Made by a program: the position numbers and the translations under genes
The notes under the pieces: model-generated
Databases searched by the model: none
What the model was told of the DNA's origin: nothing
What the model saw: the letters and a program-made list of their open reading frames with translations, nothing else
In this document: piece by piece, positions 1 to 8,697 of the stretch
Layout of the letters: the number at the start of each line of letters is the position of its first letter
Numbering within the stretch: the first letter of the stretch is position 1
From: an uncultured Bacillota bacterium
GTDB lineage: Bacteria; Bacillota; Clostridia; Peptostreptococcales; Anaerovoracaceae
Assembly: GCA_949287095.1 (NCBI GenBank)
Contig: CASEFA010000004.1
Location: forward strand, 62,001-126,000
Length of the DNA: 64,000 bases
Reading direction: 5' to 3'

Positions 1-3
1 TAT

Positions 4-77
<74 letters not shown>

Positions 78-95
78 TTTTTTCAAATTTAGTGT

Positions 96-172
96 GGGCT
101 CATAGCTCAGCTGGATAGAGCAACGGCCTTCTAAGCCGTGTGTCCGGGGTTCGAATCCCTGTGGGCTCACCA
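96..172 (+). tRNA. tRNA-Arg (TCT)
   Basis: Canonical TAGCTCAG D-arm start, anticodon TCT, TTCGAATC T-loop and encoded CCA. The acceptor stem pairs with two G-U wobbles. Confidence 0.95.
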
Positions 173-189
173 ATTTTACTTGATGACAT

Positions 190-264
190 TGGGGTATCGC
201 CAAGTGGTAAGGCAACGGACTTTGACTCCGTCATTCGTAGGTTCGAGTCCTGCTACCCCAGCCA
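190..264 (+). tRNA. tRNA-Gln (TTG)
   Basis: Acceptor TGGGGTA pairs with TACCCCA, anticodon TTG in loop CTTTGAC, encoded CCA at 262-264. Confidence 0.95.
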
Positions 265-276
265 GAGGAGTTATTT

Positions 277-352
277 GACCCATTAGCTCAGTCGGCAGAG
301 CACTTGACTTTTAATCAAGGTGTCCGGAGTTCGAATCTCCGATGGGTCACCA
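277..352 (+). tRNA. tRNA-Lys (TTT)
   Basis: Acceptor GACCCAT pairs with ATGGGTC, anticodon TTT, encoded CCA at 350-352. Confidence 0.95.
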
Positions 353-373
353 TTTGTTACTAACAACCATCGG

Positions 374-463
<90 letters not shown>

Positions 464-497
464 GATACTCTCACTCATATCGCATACCGCAAGCCTT

Positions 498-593
<96 letters not shown>

Positions 594-599
594 TTATCT

Positions 600-675
600 A
601 GGGGTATAGCTCAGTTGGTAGAGCAGTGGTCTCCAAAACCACGTGCCGTGGGTTCGAATCCTACTGCCCCTGCCA
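600..675 (+). tRNA. tRNA-Trp (CCA)
   Basis: Acceptor AGGGGTA pairs with TGCCCCT, anticodon CCA in loop CTCCAAA, encoded CCA end. Confidence 0.95.
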
Positions 676-693
676 ATTTCTAAAAAATAATAT

Positions 694-770
694 CGGGGTG
701 TAGCGCAGTTTGGTAGCGCAACTGGTTTGGGACCAGTGGGCCGCGGGTTCAAATCCTGCCACCCCGACCA
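694..770 (+). tRNA. tRNA-Pro (TGG)
   Basis: Acceptor CGGGGTG pairs with CACCCCG, anticodon TGG, encoded CCA at 768-770. Confidence 0.95.
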
Positions 771-782
771 TTTGTGTAATAG

Positions 783-859
783 GGGCCATTAGCTCAGTTG
801 GTCAGAGCGTCCGGCTCATAACCGGCAGGTCCTGGGTTCAAGTCCCCGATGGCCCACCA
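783..859 (+). tRNA. tRNA with CAT anticodon (elongator Met, or Ile2)
   Basis: Anticodon loop CTCATAA. Acceptor GGGCCAT pairs fully with ATGGCCC, so G1 is paired to C72, which argues against the initiator. The loop fits both elongator Met and the lysidine-modified Ile2 tRNA; sequence alone does not settle which. Confidence 0.9.
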
Positions 860-879
860 TTTCACTTAATATGTTTTGT

Positions 880-955
880 GCCCAGATAGCTCAGTAGGTA
901 GAGCAGGGGACTGAAAATCCCCGTGTCCTTGGTTCAATTCCGAGTCTGGGCACCA
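880..955 (+). tRNA. tRNA-Phe (GAA)
   Basis: Acceptor GCCCAGA pairs with TCTGGGC, anticodon GAA, encoded CCA at 953-955. Last tRNA of the cluster. Confidence 0.95.
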
Positions 956-960
956 TTGTA

Positions 961-1001
961 AAGGACGGTCGTTGCAGCGTAAGGCTCGACGGTCGTTTTT
1001 T
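961..1001 (+). terminator. Terminator of the tRNA cluster
   Basis: Arms GGACGGTCGTTG (963-974) and CGACGGTCG onward pair through about 12 bp including several G-U wobbles, followed by a run of six T. It lies 6 bp after tRNA-Phe and just before the NUDIX gene. Confidence 0.6.
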
Positions 1002-1027
1002 CGTTTTTGTCTGAGGAGGCACAGATC

Positions 1028-1666
1028 ATGAAAACGGATAAAGAGTTCATAAGAAAGGTTTTCGAAAATCATCGGGCAAATCCCGTAGGGATGCACAGGT
1101 TTTACACCGTTCTCGTTCCCCTGGTGGAAAAGGAGGGAGAGATGTTTATTCTCCTGGAAAAAAGATCTGAGGATATTAAGGCTGATCCGGGTGAAATCTG
1201 CTTTCCCGGAGGAAGAATGGAAGGCGCTGAAACTCCGGAACAGTGTGCTGTGAGGGAGACGGTGGAAGAATTGGGCATCGGGTCAGATGACATTGAGCTG
1301 GTCGGGGAAGGAAATACTCTTTACGGATACGCAAATTATACGATTTTTTCCAGAATCGGATTCATAGATTATGAGACTTTTGAAAAGATCAGACCTAACA
1401 GCGCTGAGGTAGGGGAAGTCTTCCTGCTGCCTCTGTCATATTTCATGGAAAACGAACCTGAGATATATACTGAACCTGTCGATTTTCATCCGACGGTCTT
1501 TCCTTATGAAAGGGTCAGCATTCCGCCGGATTATAAATGGCGCACGGGGAAGTGGGAAATTCCGGTGTACGAGACGGAGGGACGCATAGTCTGGGGGCTT
1601 ACGGCAAGAATAATAAGAAGCACTGTTGAAACGTTAAGAGTATACAAAATTCACAGAAAAATATAG
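1028..1666 (+). CDS. NUDIX hydrolase, CoA pyrophosphatase-like
   Basis: A 212-aa protein with a complete Nudix box (G-x5-E-x7-RE-x2-EE-x-G, from GGRMEGAE to RETVEELGI) at about residues 62-85. It is preceded by LLEKRS and PGEICFPGG, the pattern of the NudL/CoA diphosphatase branch that cuts coenzyme A into phosphopantetheine and 3',5'-ADP with a divalent metal. The Nudix identity is seen directly; CoA as substrate is inferred from family resemblance. Start ATG 1028 is chosen over the TTG at 1007 because GAGGAGG (1013-1019) sits about 9 bases ahead of it. It stands alone between the tRNA terminator and a binding-protein gene. Confidence 0.85.
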   Translation: MKTDKEFIRKVFENHRANPVGMHRFYTVLVPLVEKEGEMFILLEKRSEDIKADPGEICFPGGRMEGAETPEQCAVRETVEELGIGSDDIELVGEGNTLYGYANYTIFSRIGFIDYETFEKIRPNSAEVGEVFLLPLSYFMENEPEIYTEPVDFHPTVFPYERVSIPPDYKWRTGKWEIPVYETEGRIVWGLTARIIRSTVETLRVYKIHRKI

Positions 1667-1748
1667 CGAAATGCAAATGGGCGGTGTATAATTACCTCAG
1701 AGCATAATCAGAACTTCGGCGTAAAGGAGCCGAAGAAGGAGGTAAACC

Positions 1749-3320
1749 ATGAAAAAGAAGATTCTTGCCTTAGGCATAGCTGCTGCCATGGTGTTCAGCC
1801 TGGCAGCATGCGGAGGCGGCGGAAATGAAACTGCTTCCAAGGACAACAGCAAGCTCGTCATCATCGACAGCGAATGGTACGGCATCGACACATATCAGCT
1901 GGATTCCAGCGGCGGAATGCAGGGAATGGCTTCCACACCGCTCTTTACGTGGGATTCTGAAACCAACGAAATGGTCGATGGCGTATGCACCGACTGGACT
2001 GTAAGCGAAGACGGAAAGACGGCTACGTTTAATGTTCCGGAAGGAATGTACTACTCCACAGGCGAACAGGTAGAGCCTGAGGATATAGTTGCATCCATCG
2101 AGCACGGACTTGAGGTAAGCCCGTATGCCGACGGATACAGCAACATTACCGATATGAGCATAGACGGCAGACAGATTACCCTCACTCTGTCCCAGTTCCG
2201 TTCCGACATGCTCTACTACATGTGTGCGGACTTTATGTGCATTATCGACAAGGATGAGCTGGATTCCATGACTACGGAAGAACTCATGTGGGGATCTCAT
2301 CCTTACGGACCTTATTATCTTGCAAGCCCGGAAGACTATGTGTCGGCTACCGAGGTAAAGCTCACAAAGAACGAAGGATATAAGACGAATAACCCGCTGG
2401 TTGAAAACCAGGGTGCGCCTTACTTCGATGAAGTGGTTATCAGGTTCAACGTTGAGGACTTTACCGCAATCGAAGATCTCAAGGCGGGAAATGTAGACTT
2501 CATATGCAGCCTGTCAAGCGATCAGAAGCTGGAGCTTGAGGAAGTTGAAGGGGTCACCCTTATCAACACTACCTATCCTAACATAGAGTTCTTCGAGATG
2601 AACGAGGACAGCCCTGTTCTTTCCGACATCAACGTGCGTAAGGCCATAGTGCTTCTCATTGACAGAGACGCTCTCTGTGAACCTACCGAAGGAGCTGCAG
2701 TTCCTGCATACTCCATGATATTTGATACTGTTCAGAACTTCTCTCAGGAAGCCAAGGACTATTTCATGGAAAATCTGGCAAACGACCCTGAAGAGGGACA
2801 GAGACTGCTTAAAGAAGCAGGATGGGAGGATACGGACGGTGACGGATACCTGGATAAGGACGGTCAGATCCTCGAGTTCACATATTACACCAGAACTGAT
2901 GAGAACATAATCCCTCAGGGACTTCAGAATCAGCTGGGAGAGTACGGAATCAAGGTCAATATCGAGTCTGTAGACTGGAACTACATCTACGAGTACATAA
3001 ACAGCGATGATTATGATACCGGAATAGAGACTATGGCATGGGCCGAACCTATGCTGGTTCTCAACGGATGCTGGTATGACCAGAACGCTACAGGAAACGA
3101 TGACGCATACTATGCAGCGGTAAAGGATGCTGCGGAGACTATCGACTCCGAGGAGAGAACCAAGAAGGTAGGAGACATACAGATAGACATAATGTTTAAG
3201 AATGTAAACATTATTCCTTTCTACAGCGACGTGACATATTCTGCATATAACGAACAGCTTCAGGGTGTTGTGGTTAACAACGACGGAACTATGTTTGTAA
3301 ACGATTTCAAATACGAATAA
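1749..3320 (+). CDS. ABC transporter substrate-binding lipoprotein, family 5 (peptide type)
   Basis: A 523-aa extracytoplasmic binding protein. Residues 1-21 form a lipoprotein signal peptide ending in LAAC, so Cys21 should be lipidated and the protein tethered outside the membrane. The rest has the layout of SBP family 5 (oligopeptide, dipeptide, nickel), for example NVRKAIVLLIDRDAL near residue 298. No permease or ATPase gene follows; the next transporter is of another type, so this is an orphan binding protein or relies on distant partners. A TATAAT (1687-1692), a 7-bp hairpin CTTCGGC/GCCGAAG (1714-1735) and RBS GAAGGAGG precede it. Ligand unknown. Confidence 0.85.
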   Translation: MKKKILALGIAAAMVFSLAACGGGGNETASKDNSKLVIIDSEWYGIDTYQLDSSGGMQGMASTPLFTWDSETNEMVDGVCTDWTVSEDGKTATFNVPEGMYYSTGEQVEPEDIVASIEHGLEVSPYADGYSNITDMSIDGRQITLTLSQFRSDMLYYMCADFMCIIDKDELDSMTTEELMWGSHPYGPYYLASPEDYVSATEVKLTKNEGYKTNNPLVENQGAPYFDEVVIRFNVEDFTAIEDLKAGNVDFICSLSSDQKLELEEVEGVTLINTTYPNIEFFEMNEDSPVLSDINVRKAIVLLIDRDALCEPTEGAAVPAYSMIFDTVQNFSQEAKDYFMENLANDPEEGQRLLKEAGWEDTDGDGYLDKDGQILEFTYYTRTDENIIPQGLQNQLGEYGIKVNIESVDWNYIYEYINSDDYDTGIETMAWAEPMLVLNGCWYDQNATGNDDAYYAAVKDAAETIDSEERTKKVGDIQIDIMFKNVNIIPFYSDVTYSAYNEQLQGVVVNNDGTMFVNDFKYE

Positions 3321-3336
3321 TGTAAATTCATGCGCT

Positions 3337-3374
3337 GCGGGCGGGACTCATGGTTCCGTCCGCTTTAATTTTTT
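3337..3374 (+). terminator. Terminator after the peptide-type lipoprotein gene
   Basis: An 11-bp stem GCGGGCGGGAC/GTTCCGTCCGC with loop TCATG and two G-U pairs, followed by TTTAATTTTTT. Confidence 0.85.
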
Positions 3375-3423
3375 CTGAGAGAAAACGGCGTGAACGAATG
3401 GTGACGTATCTCGGAAAAAATGC

Positions 3424-3452
3424 TTTAAATTTACTCCCGTTTGTTATATAAT
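3424..3452 (+). promoter_or_regulatory. Probable promoter of the nucleoside importer operon
   Basis: TTTAAA (3424-3429), a 17-bp spacer and a perfect TATAAT (3447-3452), 38 bp upstream of the start codon. The -35 is weak; the -10 is strong. Confidence 0.5.
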
Positions 3453-3490
3453 TTCAGTGTATTCTTTTTAAGAAAGGTTAGGAGGAAAAC

Positions 3491-4642
3491 ATGAAAAAGT
3501 TTATTTCAGTTCTGCTCATCGGTGCAATGGTATTCGCATTCACCGCATGCGGCGGAGACAACAATGAAGATGCCGGCACTGATGAGCAGGGCGGCACTAC
3601 CGCTGAAAGCGGAGCTATCGATTACAATTCCATTCCTGACACCATGGAGTCTGAGGACGGAAAGTATCAGATAGCATTCATCACTGACGTAGGCGCTCTT
3701 AAGGACCAGTCCTTCAACGAGTTCACATGGAACGGCGTTAAGGGATATGCTTCCGAGAACGGCAAGTCCTACAAGTACTATCAGCCTGCCAACGACCAGG
3801 CTGCAACCGATGCTGACAGATACGATGCAATGAAGGCGGCTGCCGATTCCGGCGCTGAGGTAATCGTAGCGGCGGGATTCCTTCAGGAAAAAGCTTTAAA
3901 GCAGGCTGCTGAGGATTTCCCTGACGTACACTTCATCTTCATCGATGGAGCTATCGAAGGATACGACAACATTGCTTCCGTAAACTATAAGGAAGAACAG
4001 GCAGGTTACCTTGCAGGCTATGCAGCAGTAATGGACGGCTTTACCAAGCTCGGATTCTCCGGCGGCGGCGGCGGAGCCAACCCTGCCTGCATCAGATACG
4101 GTTACGGATATGTTCAGGGCGTTGAAGCTGCAGCAGCAGAGAAGGACGTTGACGTTGAGATGAGATACAGCTGGGAATACGGTGATACATTCTCCGCTTC
4201 TCCGGACCTTACGGCTATGCTTAAGGGCTGGTATGAAGCAGGTACTGAGGTTGTATTCGTTTCCGGCGGTTCCATGTTCCAGTCCGGTACCGAGGCGGCA
4301 GCAGCCAATAACGGCGCTATCATTGGCGTAGACGTTGACCAGTCCGGTCAGTCCGATACTGTTATCACTTCCGCTATGAAGGACCTTGCAGGTTCCACCA
4401 TGGATTCTATCGGAAAACATTACGATGGTGAGTGGGAAGGATTCGGCGGAACGGTTACAACTCTCGGAGCAGCTGACGACAGAGTAGGAATCCCTACCGA
4501 TACCTGGATGCTTGAAGGATGGACCGTTGATGACTACAACGCTCTCTTTGAGAAGGTTAAGAGCGGCGAAGTAGAGATTTCCAACGAGGAAGTTGCTGAT
4601 CCAAGCACTCTTGACTGGGAGCACATTACATTTGTTAAATAA
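3491..4642 (+). CDS. nupN: BMP-family nucleoside-binding lipoprotein
   Basis: A 383-aa lipoprotein of the basic membrane protein (BMP/PnrA) family. The signal peptide MKKFISVLLIGAMVFAFTAC places lipidated Cys at 20. The body shows family landmarks: IAFITDVGALKDQSFNE near residue 56, EVIVAAGFL, and the glycine run FSGGGGGANP in the hinge region. BMP proteins of this type bind purine and pyrimidine nucleosides and feed an ABC importer, here encoded immediately downstream in the same order as Bacillus nupNOPQ. Codon use is strongly biased towards a small set, as in groEL and etfAB, which suggests high expression. A hairpin with a U-run separates it from the ATPase gene. Confidence 0.85.
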   Translation: MKKFISVLLIGAMVFAFTACGGDNNEDAGTDEQGGTTAESGAIDYNSIPDTMESEDGKYQIAFITDVGALKDQSFNEFTWNGVKGYASENGKSYKYYQPANDQAATDADRYDAMKAAADSGAEVIVAAGFLQEKALKQAAEDFPDVHFIFIDGAIEGYDNIASVNYKEEQAGYLAGYAAVMDGFTKLGFSGGGGGANPACIRYGYGYVQGVEAAAAEKDVDVEMRYSWEYGDTFSASPDLTAMLKGWYEAGTEVVFVSGGSMFQSGTEAAAANNGAIIGVDVDQSGQSDTVITSAMKDLAGSTMDSIGKHYDGEWEGFGGTVTTLGAADDRVGIPTDTWMLEGWTVDDYNALFEKVKSGEVEISNEEVADPSTLDWEHITFVK

Positions 4643-4667
4643 GCTGTAAGGCTTAGTAATCCGTTTT

Positions 4668-4694
4668 GAAAAGGGGGAGTTTATCCCCCTTTTT
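4668..4694 (+). terminator. Terminator-like hairpin between binding protein and ATPase genes
   Basis: AAAAGGGGGA/TCCCCCTTTTT with a 5-base loop and a T-run. In ABC importer operons such hairpins often act as partial terminators, giving more binding protein than membrane components; that role is inferred. Confidence 0.8.
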
Positions 4695-4763
4695 GCGGAT
4701 TATAGGATAGACGTTATACAGGGTGATTTCATCCGAAAATCTAAAGAGAACAGGGAAGATGCT

Positions 4764-6299
4764 ATGTCAGAATACGTAATAGAAATGAGGCACATCAGGA
4801 AAGAATTTCCCGGAATTGTTGCCAATGACGACATAACCCTCCAGCTGAAAAAAGGAGAAATACACGCCCTGCTCGGTGAAAACGGAGCGGGCAAGTCCAC
4901 TCTTATGAGTGTTTTATTCGGACTTTATCAGCCTGAAGAAGGCGAAATATTGAAGGACGGACAGAAGGTCAGGATACATAATCCTAACGACGCCACCGCC
5001 CTTGGAATAGGAATGGTGCATCAGCATTTCAAGCTGATCGACGTGTTCACCGTTTTAGACAACATCATATTAGGCGCCGAGACTACTAAGCTCGGATTTT
5101 TACAGAAGAAAGAAGCCAGAAAGAGAGTCCTTGAGCTGTCCGAGAAGTACGGACTTAAGGTAGACATAGATGCCAAGATAGAAGATATTACCGTGGGAAT
5201 GCAGCAGCGCGTCGAAATACTTAAGATGCTCTACAGAGAAAACGAGATTCTCATATTCGACGAGCCTACCGCCGTTCTGACTCCGCAGGAGATAGACGAG
5301 CTTATGGAGGTAATGAGGGGCTTTGCCAGAGAGGGGAAATCCATACTCTTCATAAGCCATAAGCTGAACGAGATAATGGCCGTTTCCGACAGGGTGACGG
5401 TTCTTCATAAGGGTAAGTGCGTAGGCACGGTAAACACGAAGGACGTGACCAAACAGGAACTTTCCACCATGATGGTAGGCCGTCCGGTGCAGCTTGAGAT
5501 AGAAAAGAAACCGGCTGAGCCGGGAGATGTTATCTTCTCCGTGGAGAATCTTACGGTTCCGTCCAGGCTCCATAAAAACGATGCGGTTAAGAACGTATCT
5601 TTCGATGTGAGAGGCGGAGAGATAGTATGTATCGCCGGTATCGACGGCAACGGTCAGAGCGAGCTGGTTTACGGAATTACCGGCCTTGAAAAGGCAAGTT
5701 CGGGAAAGATCACCCTTTGCGGGCAGGATATTTCCGGGGCGAGCATAAGAAAGAGAAGCCTTGCAGGAATGAGCCATATCGCAGAGGACAGGCATAAGCA
5801 CGGCCTCATCCTTGACTTTACTCTGGAGCAGAATCTGGTTCTCCAGAAGTTCAGAGAAAAGGAATTCCAAAAGGACGGATTCATTAAATTCGGAGCCGTC
5901 AGGAAGTACGCCGAAAGGCTCATCGATGAGTACGACGTGAGAAGCGGACAGGGACCTGTCACCGTGGTAAGAAGCATGTCCGGCGGAAATCAGCAGAAGG
6001 CCATCATAGCCAGAGAACTTGACAGGGATGAGCCGCTGGTGATAGCCGTTCAGCCGACGAGAGGTCTGGATGTGGGAGCTATAGAGCACATACATAAGCA
6101 GCTGGTTGCAGAGCGTGACAGGGGAAGAGCCGTTCTTCTCGTATCCCTTGAAATGGACGAGGTAATGAGCCTGTCCGACAGGATCCTCGTAATGTACGAG
6201 GGTGAGATAGTGGGAGAACTGGATCCCGAAAAGACCAACCCTCAGGAGCTGGGTCTTTACATGGCCGGCGCCAAGAGGCAGGATAAGGAGGTGGAGTAA
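4764..6299 (+). CDS. nupO: Nucleoside ABC transporter ATP-binding protein (two ATPase domains)
   Basis: A 511-aa tandem ATPase of the sugar/nucleoside class. Domain 1 (about 1-240) has Walker A GENGAGKST, a degenerate signature ITVGMQQRVEIL and Walker B LIFDEPTA. Domain 2 (about 260-500) has a degenerate A-loop GIDGNGQSE, signature MSGGNQQKA and VIAVQPTRGLDVGA in the Walker B place. One catalytic and one degenerate site is usual for this class. It energises uptake by the two permeases encoded next; its stop overlaps the next start by one base (TAATG). Confidence 0.9.
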   Translation: MSEYVIEMRHIRKEFPGIVANDDITLQLKKGEIHALLGENGAGKSTLMSVLFGLYQPEEGEILKDGQKVRIHNPNDATALGIGMVHQHFKLIDVFTVLDNIILGAETTKLGFLQKKEARKRVLELSEKYGLKVDIDAKIEDITVGMQQRVEILKMLYRENEILIFDEPTAVLTPQEIDELMEVMRGFAREGKSILFISHKLNEIMAVSDRVTVLHKGKCVGTVNTKDVTKQELSTMMVGRPVQLEIEKKPAEPGDVIFSVENLTVPSRLHKNDAVKNVSFDVRGGEIVCIAGIDGNGQSELVYGITGLEKASSGKITLCGQDISGASIRKRSLAGMSHIAEDRHKHGLILDFTLEQNLVLQKFREKEFQKDGFIKFGAVRKYAERLIDEYDVRSGQGPVTVVRSMSGGNQQKAIIARELDRDEPLVIAVQPTRGLDVGAIEHIHKQLVAERDRGRAVLLVSLEMDEVMSLSDRILVMYEGEIVGELDPEKTNPQELGLYMAGAKRQDKEVE

Positions 6300-7612
6300 T
6301 GTACAAGGTAGATCCTAAGACGGGAAAGCAGAAATTTTACTCCACGGCGGGATTTCAGAGCATAGCCTCGGCCCTCATATCCATACTCATAGGTCTTATC
6401 GTAGGTATGCTCATAATCATATTCGTGGGTCTTACCAGAGAAGAGATAAGCACCAAGGGTATGATAGAAGGCGTGAAGCTGGTGTTCTTCGGACTTTTCA
6501 GCACGGGAAGAGTGGATAACCAGCTGACATTCGGGTTCAACCCGGTAAATTTCGGAAACATGCTGTTCAGAGGAATTCCTCTTATCATGACCGGACTTTC
6601 CGTTGCGGTTGCCTTTAAAACCGGACTTTTCAATATCGGAGCGCCGGGCCAGTACCTTATGAGTACTGCGGCAACCCTTTATGTGGCTCTTGTTATGCCT
6701 ACGGAAACCATTCCGGCATGGCTCGTATGGATATTCGCTTTCGGTGCCGGAATAATAGCCGGAGCTCTCTGGGGCGCGATTCCGGGGCTCCTCAAGGCGA
6801 CCCTTAACATAAACGAGGTTATCACCTGCATCATGACCAACTGGATTGCCGCCAATCTTGTAACCTGGTTCTTTGACGCCAGGGATTATCTCAAGAACAG
6901 CGATGAAGCGGGAAAGATAGGATATATAAAGACTACGGCTTCCAACGGAGTGGAGACGGCCAAGATGGGTCTCGACAAGCTGTTCCCGGGATCCCAGGTC
7001 AACGGCGGAATAGTGATAGCTGTAATCATAGCCATACTCATATACATACTGATGACAAAGACGACCTTCGGATACAAGCTGAAGGCGTGCGGAAGCAACC
7101 GCCATGCGGCAAAGTATGCGGGCATCAACGACAAAGCCAGCATAATAGCATCCATGGCTATAGCGGGAGGCCTTGCAGGCGCGGGAGCATCCCTTTACTA
7201 CCTGTCGGGTCACACCGAATTCTACTGGTCCACCTACATGTCTCTTCCTTCGGAAGGATTCAACGGAATACCGGTAGCTCTTCTTGCATCCAATCATCCG
7301 ATAGGAGTAATATTTGCGGGCGCATTCATGTCTCTTCTGAATATAGACGGACTCATGATTAAGTCTCTTACAGCGTACAATGAGTACATAGCGGACATAA
7401 TCATAGCATCCATCGTTTACTTAAGCGCATTTGCCATGATAGTAAAGCAGGTTATCGGAAGAAAAGGCAGAAAGACCGGTGATACCAACGTCAATGACGA
7501 ACCTGATCCGGCGCTGCTCGAAGCCCAGAGAGCCGCGGCGGAAGCCGCGATGCAGGTTGAGGCGGATGACGCCGAACCCGCCCCGGCGGAAGAGGAAGGA
7601 GGGAATAAGTAA
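6299..7612 (+). CDS. nupP: Nucleoside ABC transporter permease 1
   Basis: A 437-aa multi-pass membrane protein of the BPD_transp_2 type. Family landmarks include FKTGLFNIGAPGQYLM near residue 106, NEVITCIMTNW near 175 and LKACGSNRHAAKYAGI near 260, the cytoplasmic loop that contacts the ATPase. The last 40 residues are an unusual Ala/Glu/Asp-rich tail, probably a flexible cytoplasmic extension. Translationally coupled on both sides (TAATG overlaps), with AAGGAGG before the start. Confidence 0.9.
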   Translation: MYKVDPKTGKQKFYSTAGFQSIASALISILIGLIVGMLIIIFVGLTREEISTKGMIEGVKLVFFGLFSTGRVDNQLTFGFNPVNFGNMLFRGIPLIMTGLSVAVAFKTGLFNIGAPGQYLMSTAATLYVALVMPTETIPAWLVWIFAFGAGIIAGALWGAIPGLLKATLNINEVITCIMTNWIAANLVTWFFDARDYLKNSDEAGKIGYIKTTASNGVETAKMGLDKLFPGSQVNGGIVIAVIIAILIYILMTKTTFGYKLKACGSNRHAAKYAGINDKASIIASMAIAGGLAGAGASLYYLSGHTEFYWSTYMSLPSEGFNGIPVALLASNHPIGVIFAGAFMSLLNIDGLMIKSLTAYNEYIADIIIASIVYLSAFAMIVKQVIGRKGRKTGDTNVNDEPDPALLEAQRAAAEAAMQVEADDAEPAPAEEEGGNK

Positions 7613-8622
7613 TGGTATTCTTAATACAGCAGACGATGATTTACGCTATTCCCCTTATGATAGTGGCCCTTGCAGGTATTTTTGCTGAGCGAAGCGGCGT
7701 AATCAACCTGGCTCTGGAAGGTATCATGATATTCGGAGCCTTCATAGGTGTTCTCTTCGTAAGAACCATGCAGGAAAATCAGACCTTTACCCAGGAACAG
7801 GGACAGCTTCTCGTGCTTCTTGCTTTCCTGGTTGCAGCAGTTTGCGGAGCGCTGTTCTCGCTGCTTCTGTCCTTTTCGGCGATTACCCTTAAGGCGGATC
7901 AGACCATAGGCGGTACGGCTCTTAACATGCTGGCTCCTGCAATAGTCCTCTTCTTCATAACCATGATAGCTCAGCAGAACGTACTGAGAATGTTCACCGG
8001 AGACTCTGCAAGCTGGTTTATGATCAAGCCGACCACCTTCGGATACGAAAGAGACCACGAGTTCGGGTTCTTCGGAAACCTGTTCTTAAATAAGGTATAC
8101 ATCACGACGTACCTGTGCATCATCATATTCGTTGTCCTGTCCGTAATACTCTACAAGACAAGATTCGGACTGAGACTGCGTTCCTGCGGTGAAAATCCGC
8201 AGGCTTCCGATTCCCTTGGGATCAACGTATACAAGATGAGATACATAGGAACCACCATTTCAGGATTCCTGGCGGGAGCAGGTGGATTCACCTACGCCCT
8301 CACGACCTCCAACTGCGCCGCTACCGGCGAGGTTGCAGGCTACGGATTCCTGGCCCTTGCCGTAATGATATTCGGTAACTGGACTCCGCTGAATGTGGCT
8401 CTCGGAGGCATACTCTTCGGACTGTTCAAGTGCATAGCGGCCACATACGCTACCCTTGACATCAACGGAGACGGCGTGTATATGCTTGCGGAGATAGGAA
8501 TAAGTCCATACGTTTACAGACTTCTTCCTTACCTCATCACTCTCATAGTTCTGGCGTTCACATCCAAGAAGTCCAGAGCGCCTAAGGCGGAAGGAATTCC
8601 ATACGATAAAGGTCAGAGATAG
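7612..8622 (+). CDS. nupQ: Nucleoside ABC transporter permease 2
   Basis: A 336-aa multi-pass permease, partner of the preceding one. FAERSGVINLALEGIMIFGAF near the N terminus and LRSCGENPQASDSLGINVYKMRY near residue 190 are typical of this subunit. One-base overlap with the upstream gene implies coupled translation and an equimolar channel. Last gene of the importer operon; a terminator follows. Confidence 0.9.
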   Translation: MVFLIQQTMIYAIPLMIVALAGIFAERSGVINLALEGIMIFGAFIGVLFVRTMQENQTFTQEQGQLLVLLAFLVAAVCGALFSLLLSFSAITLKADQTIGGTALNMLAPAIVLFFITMIAQQNVLRMFTGDSASWFMIKPTTFGYERDHEFGFFGNLFLNKVYITTYLCIIIFVVLSVILYKTRFGLRLRSCGENPQASDSLGINVYKMRYIGTTISGFLAGAGGFTYALTTSNCAATGEVAGYGFLALAVMIFGNWTPLNVALGGILFGLFKCIAATYATLDINGDGVYMLAEIGISPYVYRLLPYLITLIVLAFTSKKSRAPKAEGIPYDKGQR

Positions 8623-8634
8623 ACACGTTAATCT

Positions 8635-8662
8635 GAGCGCGGCTTATGGCTGCGCTCTTTTT
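8635..8662 (+). terminator. Terminator of the nucleoside importer operon
   Basis: 9-bp stem GAGCGCGGC/GCTGCGCTC with loop TTATG, followed by five T. Confidence 0.85.
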
Positions 8663-8697
8663 ACAAAGACAGCATTTTTGGAGAGGGAGATTTTTTC

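Noticed and set aside
783..859. Initiator tRNA-Met
   Set aside because: The first acceptor pair G1-C72 is formed; bacterial initiators have an unpaired 1-72.
3364..3385. CodY box near TTTTTTCTGAGAGAAAA
   Set aside because: Only a partial match to AATTTTCWGAAAATT, overlapping the terminator T-run.
6257..7297. 346-codon open frame on the minus strand
   Set aside because: Antisense shadow of the nupP-like permease; composition is non-protein-like.
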